Part shown: piece after piece, positions 59,689 to 64,000 of the stretch
Layout of the letters: the number at the start of each line of letters is the position of its first letter
Numbering within the stretch: position 1 is the stretch's first letter
The notes under the pieces: generated by a model
Databases searched by the model: none
What the model was told of the DNA's origin: nothing
The model's input: the letters and a program-made list of their open reading frames with translations, nothing else
Position numbers and translations under genes: made by a program
Assembly: GCA_964402995.1 (NCBI GenBank)
Contig: CAYOEA010000001.1
Span: forward strand, 1 to 64,000
Direction: 5' to 3'
Length of the DNA: 64,000 nucleotides
Origin: GCA-2686295 sp964402995
GTDB taxonomy: Archaea; Nanobdellota; Nanobdellia; Woesearchaeales; GCA-2686295

Positions 59689-60606
59689 ATGGAAGAAAAA
59701 GTATTAAGATACTATAACGATGTAAAATCAATTGAAATAGACTCCTTAACAGCAAAAGTTATTGATTTAGAATTTAAAGAAGAAGAAATAATTGAAATAC
59801 CAACAATTTCTGGTGAATATTTTCAAGGAGAATTATTAAATTTAGATATCATACAACATCAAAACATAGTAGCTGATCTTTATTATGATGGAACAATTAA
59901 ATGTGTTGATCTTGAAGATAATACATTAGTAAAAAGAATTAAAGATTACCTTGATATAAACCCTGTTTTTCATTCAGAAAATCTAACAATAAACGAACCA
60001 GGACATTATCAATTTAAAACAAAACATCCTGGATTTTGGAATTTATTAATGATGCCAAGCTTCCAACAAATCAAAGATAATATTTCAAAAGAAATTAAAT
60101 CAAAATACATTATAGAGCGAGAATTACCGGAAGAATTAGAAAAATCATTAAAAAATAAAGACAGCTTTTTTGAAACTTTAAAAAAAGTAAATTACTTTGT
60201 AAATGCAATACATTCAAAAAATGATAGAGTAAAAGATTTCTATGATTTTAATTTATTATATGATGAATACTTAACTAAAGGAAAATTTGATGGAGATTGT
60301 AAATCAATTTCAGTAATGACTGCAGGATTATTAAATTCATTAGGATTACCAGCAAGAATGCAATCAGGATTTACAAAACAAAAAATCAAGAACAAAATTG
60401 TGCAAATAGGCCATTCATGGGCTGAAACATACATTCCAAAAAAAGATGGTGAAAGTGTATGGGTGCCTGTAGATCCTGCAATGGGAACAATAGCAACATA
60501 TAATCCAAGAACTAACTATAGTTATATGCAAACAGCGCTTCCAATTTTTTTAAATAAAGAAATAAAAACTGCTAAATTAAAAATCACATACGAAAAAGCA
60601 GATTAA
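59689..60606 (+). CDS. Transglutaminase-like protein
   Basis: 305 residues. The C-terminal domain has the full triad: Cys204 in GDCKSIS, His242 in GHSWAETYIP, Asp262 in VPVDPAMG. The preceding helix and the LLNSLGLPARMQSGF region fit the transglutaminase core. An N-terminal beta domain (about 1-100) is probably a binding or regulatory part. It has no signal peptide. Protease or amide-hydrolase activity is expected; the substrate is unknown. Confidence 0.88.
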   Translation: MEEKVLRYYNDVKSIEIDSLTAKVIDLEFKEEEIIEIPTISGEYFQGELLNLDIIQHQNIVADLYYDGTIKCVDLEDNTLVKRIKDYLDINPVFHSENLTINEPGHYQFKTKHPGFWNLLMMPSFQQIKDNISKEIKSKYIIERELPEELEKSLKNKDSFFETLKKVNYFVNAIHSKNDRVKDFYDFNLLYDEYLTKGKFDGDCKSISVMTAGLLNSLGLPARMQSGFTKQKIKNKIVQIGHSWAETYIPKKDGESVWVPVDPAMGTIATYNPRTNYSYMQTALPIFLNKEIKTAKLKITYEKAD

Positions 60607-60684
60607 AACTAATCAAATAATTTATTTGTTAAATTAAAATTTAATTCTAAATAAAATAAAAAAGAAAATAATTCTAAAGAAAAG

Positions 60685-61863
60685 TTATTTAGTGCTTGCT
60701 TGTATTAAATTAGTTATGAATCTAGTATCATAACCAACTAATTCAACATAAGACTCGCCTTTAATTTTCTTATTATTCTTTGTACCATTAACTTTACAAG
60801 CACCCTCCCAATAAGATAAAATTGTTGTAAATCTTGATTCAATTTCTTGATTATCAACATAAGGTTTGATTTTTAATTTTAATTTTAATTTAGGAATTTC
60901 CATTATCCAAGAAGAAGGATAAATTACATCTGTTTTTGGACTTTTCCATTTAGACATAACTTTTAAATTAACATCATTTGATTTTAAATTAACTAAATTT
61001 GAATTTTCATCAATATAGGTTCCTTTGTGAAATTTTGAATTAAAACCATTTTTATCTTTCATTAAAATAAACATTAATTCAGTATTATCTTCAAATATTA
61101 TGCTAAACCAATCCCAACCAACTAAAGAACTATTTCTATGCATACTCATTTTTTGATGATCAAACCAAGAACTTCCTGTAACTTCGAAAGTTTTAGAACC
61201 AAGTTTTATACTACCAATAGTTTTTAGTCTTGTAAAAGATAAATAATAAGTTTTATGATTTGGAGGAGAATATAAAACATCATAACCATCATTAAAATGT
61301 TTAATCATTTCTTTTTCAGGCTTTAATTCTAAATTTATATTTTTTGATTTAATTTTAAATTTAAACTTTTTTTCATCCAGAATTAAACTTGAATTATTCA
61401 TTTCTAATTTAATTTTATCATAAGCTATTTTATTTTTGTAAAGTAAACCATTCTTATGCTCTGAAATAAATTTTTTATTTTTCTTATCAGTTATTGCACT
61501 ATGAGTTATTAAGAAAGGCTCTTTACGAATAAGAGATAAAGGAATAATTCCTAATCTCATTTCTTGTGGATGAAATTTAAAAATACAAAATTCAAACCCA
61601 AATCTTTCTTTATCTGACTTTAAATGTCCTGTAAAGTACCACCATTCAAGAGGACAATTCTTAGAAGGGTATAAAGATTTTGGATAAGATAACTTTTTTT
61701 TATTTATAGGATCAAGTTTTATAGCTTTAGAATTATTTTTTAGTTTATTAAATATTTTAACTTGATTTTTTGTAATGGAACTTAAAACTTTAACTTCTTT
61801 CTTCTCTAAAAGATTCTTCATTTGAGATTTTAAAACTTTTAATCCTGTTAAATATCTAACCAT
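60685..61863 (-). CDS. AttH/CrtC-like lipocalin-fold protein
   Basis: 392 residues. Two lipocalin-like barrels typical of the AttH/carotenoid 1,2-hydratase family: the first has CPLEWWYFTGHL and FGFEFCIFKFHP, the second has GSSWFDHQKMSMHRNSSLVGWDWFSIIF. A basic helical N-terminus (1-45) replaces the expected signal peptide. Relatives act on lipids or in isoprenoid hydration; the function here is unknown. Monocistronic. Confidence 0.85.
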   Translation of the reverse strand: MVRYLTGLKVLKSQMKNLLEKKEVKVLSSITKNQVKIFNKLKNNSKAIKLDPINKKKLSYPKSLYPSKNCPLEWWYFTGHLKSDKERFGFEFCIFKFHPQEMRLGIIPLSLIRKEPFLITHSAITDKKNKKFISEHKNGLLYKNKIAYDKIKLEMNNSSLILDEKKFKFKIKSKNINLELKPEKEMIKHFNDGYDVLYSPPNHKTYYLSFTRLKTIGSIKLGSKTFEVTGSSWFDHQKMSMHRNSSLVGWDWFSIIFEDNTELMFILMKDKNGFNSKFHKGTYIDENSNLVNLKSNDVNLKVMSKWKSPKTDVIYPSSWIMEIPKLKLKLKIKPYVDNQEIESRFTTILSYWEGACKVNGTKNNKKIKGESYVELVGYDTRFITNLIQASTK

Positions 61864-61980
61864 ATCTAAAATAAATTCATATTACTATTTTTAAAGTTTA
61901 ATATTTTTAGAAAAAAGTAAAATAAGCTTTTTTAACTAAATTAAGTGATAAATTGAATAAATTATGCTTATATCATAAGC

Positions 61981-61990
61981 TTTTTATATA
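61981..61990 (+). promoter_or_regulatory. TATA box that sets the start of the 62007 gene
   Basis: TTTTTATATA lies about 21 nt before the ATG at 62007. A longer open frame from 61953 includes this box, so the shorter start is used. Confidence 0.5.
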
Positions 61991-62006
61991 CGTGAATTTA
62001 ATTATA

Positions 62007-62558
62007 ATGTATATGCTAGATAAATTAAAGAGTTTTGGAATTGTAGCAACTATCGCAGTTTTATTTACAATTTTCATTTTTGCGTTAACAAATGCAATTG
62101 TTCCTCAACCAGAATATAATGATTTTTGCAATTATGATAATCAAAAGAATCAAAGAATTAATTGGGACGAATGTCCAAACACAAATATGTTGACTATGTG
62201 TGATGGTGAAGTAGATTACATATTAGATGAAAATAATTGCCCTATAGATTATACTTGTGATGATTGTGGCATCACATATAAAAATGAACAAAATAAACAT
62301 GATTTAGTACTATTTCTAGTTTCATCAATAGTAGGTTTAATAGCAATCTTATTTGGACTTTTTTGTATTAAAAGAACAGATTATTGGACATTAATAAAAG
62401 CAGGATTTCTTCTTGGAGGATTAATAAGTTTATTTGTAGGAACGGGAATTTATTATGACTCTATGGCTCGATTCTTAAAACCAATAGTTATGTTTGTAGA
62501 ATTAGTAATTATTCTTTTAGTAACATATAAGATAATTTCTAAGGGAAAAAAGAAATAA
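62007..62558 (+). CDS. Membrane protein with Cys-rich external loop
   Basis: 183 residues from the ATG at 62007. One N-terminal transmembrane helix (about 9-29), an external loop of some 70 residues with at least seven Cys in CPNTNMLTMC, NNCPIDYTCDDCG, likely disulfide-bonded, and three helices at the C-terminus. No family recognised. The loop resembles small folded extracellular Cys-knot or Kazal-like domains only superficially. A 208-bp A/T-rich leader separates it from the ABC gene. Confidence 0.6.
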   Translation: MYMLDKLKSFGIVATIAVLFTIFIFALTNAIVPQPEYNDFCNYDNQKNQRINWDECPNTNMLTMCDGEVDYILDENNCPIDYTCDDCGITYKNEQNKHDLVLFLVSSIVGLIAILFGLFCIKRTDYWTLIKAGFLLGGLISLFVGTGIYYDSMARFLKPIVMFVELVIILLVTYKIISKGKKK

Positions 62559-62766
62559 TTCCTTTTTTATTTGTTAATTCTAACATCATATAATTAATTC
62601 TTTTTATCTAAAAACACATTAATTAAAAAAATAAAAAAGAAGATAAAACATAATTTAATTTTTAAGTTTAATTATGGACTTATAATCCACTTAATTTAAA
62701 AAGGAGCATTAATTTAAAAAAAATAATAAAATTAAAAAAATAATTTAAAAAATTTCAGAAATAAAA

Positions 62767-63477
62767 ATGAACGAGAATAAAATATTATTAAATTTAGATG
62801 ATGTATGGAAAATTTATCAAATGGGCGAAGTAGAAGTTCCTGCTCTTAAAGGAGTATCTGTTGAAATAAATAAAGGAGATTTTGTAGCTATAATAGGTTC
62901 CTCAGGAAGTGGGAAATCTACTATGATGAATTTAATAGGATGTTTAGACACACCATCAAAAGGAACTATTTTCTTAAAAGGTAAAGACATAAGTAAAATG
63001 TCAGAATCAAATTTAGCAACTTTAAGAGGAAAAACAATTGGATTTATATTCCAACAATATAATTTAATACCTTCAATTTCTGCATTTAGTAATGTGTTAT
63101 TACCATTAGAATTCTTAGAATATGATGACAAATTAGCAGAAGAAAAAGTAAATAAAATTCTAAAAATAGTAGGTTTAGATGATAAATCACATCATTTACC
63201 AACTCAATTATCAGGCGGACAACAACAAAGAATTTCTATTGCAAGAAGTTTAGTTGCAGATCCTGAGATAATACTTGCTGACGAACCTACAGGTGCACTT
63301 GATAGTGTGACTGGAACTCAAATATTAGAACTACTTCAAAAACTGTGGAAAGAAGAAGGCAAAACAATTATTATGGTAACACACGATTTAAAATTAGCAA
63401 AATATGCACAAACAACCATTGAATTAAAAGATGGTGAAATAATAAAAATAAGTAATAATCCAGAAGTAAAAAGATGA
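62767..63477 (+). CDS. ABC transporter ATP-binding protein (MacB/LolD-type)
   Basis: 236 residues, single nucleotide-binding domain: Walker A GSSGSGKST (44-52), Q-loop FIFQQYNLIPSISAF, signature LSGGQQQRISIARS, Walker B IILADEPTGALD, H-loop VTHD. The spacing and the LLPLEF segment fit the MacB/LolD/FtsE group that drives export of surface or lipoproteins. It is followed 13 bp later by a COG1361-like surface protein, the archaeal layout; the permease is probably beyond the window. Confidence 0.95.
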   Translation: MNENKILLNLDDVWKIYQMGEVEVPALKGVSVEINKGDFVAIIGSSGSGKSTMMNLIGCLDTPSKGTIFLKGKDISKMSESNLATLRGKTIGFIFQQYNLIPSISAFSNVLLPLEFLEYDDKLAEEKVNKILKIVGLDDKSHHLPTQLSGGQQQRISIARSLVADPEIILADEPTGALDSVTGTQILELLQKLWKEEGKTIIMVTHDLKLAKYAQTTIELKDGEIIKISNNPEVKR

Positions 63478-63490
63478 GGCATACAAAAAA

Positions 63491-64000
63491 ATGAAACAAA
63501 TAACAAAACAAATAACAATAATATTTTTAGTTTTAATTATGAGCTTAAATATGGCTCTAGCACAACCAACATCAGATAATGTGATGGAATTAACATTCAA
63601 CGTTGTAAATCAAGATCCATTTCCTGCAGCTGCAGGCGATGTTGTTGAAGTTAGAATAGGGGTGGAAAATACTGGCGGATTAACTGCGAATGATATGATT
63701 ATTGAATTAATCCTTGAATATCCATTTCAATTAGTTGCAGGTGAAGAAGCAATACAAGAAATTGGAACACTTAATGGTTATCAATTAGGCGATAACATGA
63801 AAATTATAAAGTATAAAATTAGAGTAGATAAAGATGCTTTAGCTGGAAATTTTGACTTAAAAGTTAAATCTTATGAAAAAGGTTCTTCAACTTCAATTAC
63901 TAAAATAATAACTGTTGATGTAGATAATAAGGAAAATGCAGAAGTTATATACATTGATCAAGTTGAACTTATTCCAGGACATATAACTCCTTTGACATTT
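63491..64000 (+). CDS. COG1361-like surface protein, cut by the right edge
   Basis: The frame has no stop before the end of the window, so only the first 170 residues are seen. Signal peptide (QITKQITIIFLVLIMSLNMALA) then an Ig-like/CARDB domain with DVVEVRIGVENTGGLTAND and VDKDALAGNFDLKVKS. Archaeal COG1361 proteins are S-layer-like chains that sit beside MacB-type ABC transporters. It starts 13 bp after the ABC ATPase stop, so it is in the same operon. Confidence 0.82.
   Translation, partial: MKQITKQITIIFLVLIMSLNMALAQPTSDNVMELTFNVVNQDPFPAAAGDVVEVRIGVENTGGLTANDMIIELILEYPFQLVAGEEAIQEIGTLNGYQLGDNMKIIKYKIRVDKDALAGNFDLKVKSYEKGSSTSITKIITVDVDNKENAEVIYIDQVELIPGHITPLTF

Noticed and set aside
1..64000. 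Search for CRISPR arrays, rRNA genes and transposases
   Set aside because: No evenly spaced repeat array, no rRNA signature and no transposase-like reading frame was seen by eye in the window.

Overview
The window is about 28% GC, densely coded, and reads as a low-GC archaeon, most likely a DPANN lineage close to Woesearchaeales or Pacearchaeales. The archaeal evidence is direct. Many genes have an A/T-rich TATA box (TTTAAA, TTTATATA or CTTATAAA type) about 22-30 nt before the ATG, so their transcripts are leaderless or nearly so. The tRNA-Glu has no encoded CCA. There is a Ski2-like helicase and, at the right edge, a COG1361-type surface protein beside a MacB/LolD-type ABC ATPase. The lineage name is inference. 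Several gene sets (type I restriction, RadC, DUF2075/MazG, a DUF134/NifX/MinD operon) look bacterial in origin.

Layout. 1-9314: a plus-strand type I restriction-modification operon (hsdM, hsdS, hsdR). It starts with an HNH/coiled-coil protein cut by the left edge and carries an unknown gene plus a four-helix membrane gene between hsdS and hsdR. 9316-13311: a RadC-type protein whose C-terminus stops against hsdR, an unknown gene, three small genes, a tyrosine recombinase, and two copies of a GC-rich repeat that resembles a tRNA 3' end. I read 1-13.3 kb as an integrated element. 13.3-15.9 kb: a membrane protein, a CcdA-like protein with a thioredoxin-like lipoprotein, and a membrane-anchored winged-helix regulator. 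16.0-21.8 kb: a nine-gene minus-strand operon headed by a DUF134 regulator (NifX-like protein, TehA-like channel, heavy-metal exporter-like permease, CoA-binding protein, Gly-rich protein, two Fe-S MinD-type ATPases). It diverges from an ArsR-type regulator and a peroxiredoxin.

22.9-28.4 kb holds stress and housekeeping genes (pirin, UV endonuclease, TspO, MscS, a thymidine kinase-like protein) and a 233-bp duplication that carries a ribbon-helix-helix gene with its promoter. 28.5-37.9 kb: an alpha-glucan phosphorylase with degenerate copies of its own 3' end behind it, two tandem transglutaminase-like paralogues, a Ski2-like helicase, a multi-HTH protein, a YigZ protein and orphans. 38.0-45.1 kb: tRNA-Glu, followed by an accessory region with a DUF4258/DUF2283 toxin-antitoxin-like pair, a nuclease-helicase (DUF2075) with a MazG enzyme, a PD-(D/E)xK-like gene, a Cas4-like/exonuclease fusion (DUF2779), a 57-residue membrane peptide gene and a four-gene cassette of unknown function.

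45.3-64.0 kb is mixed: isochorismatase-like hydrolase, zinc-cluster protein, DnaQ-type exonuclease, M16 peptidase, a glycosyltransferase/radical SAM group, methyltransferase, nitroreductase, SpoT-type HD hydrolase, a dCTP deaminase-like protein, a transglutaminase, an AttH-like lipocalin and the ABC/COG1361 export set.

Best candidates for undescribed biology: the two-gene insert in the hsd operon, the DUF2075-nuclease/MazG pair with its neighbours, the paired transglutaminase-like genes, and the tRNA-like attachment repeats that predict where the element's other end lies. No CRISPR array, rRNA or insertion sequence was seen, and no stretch longer than 300 bases lacks a gene.
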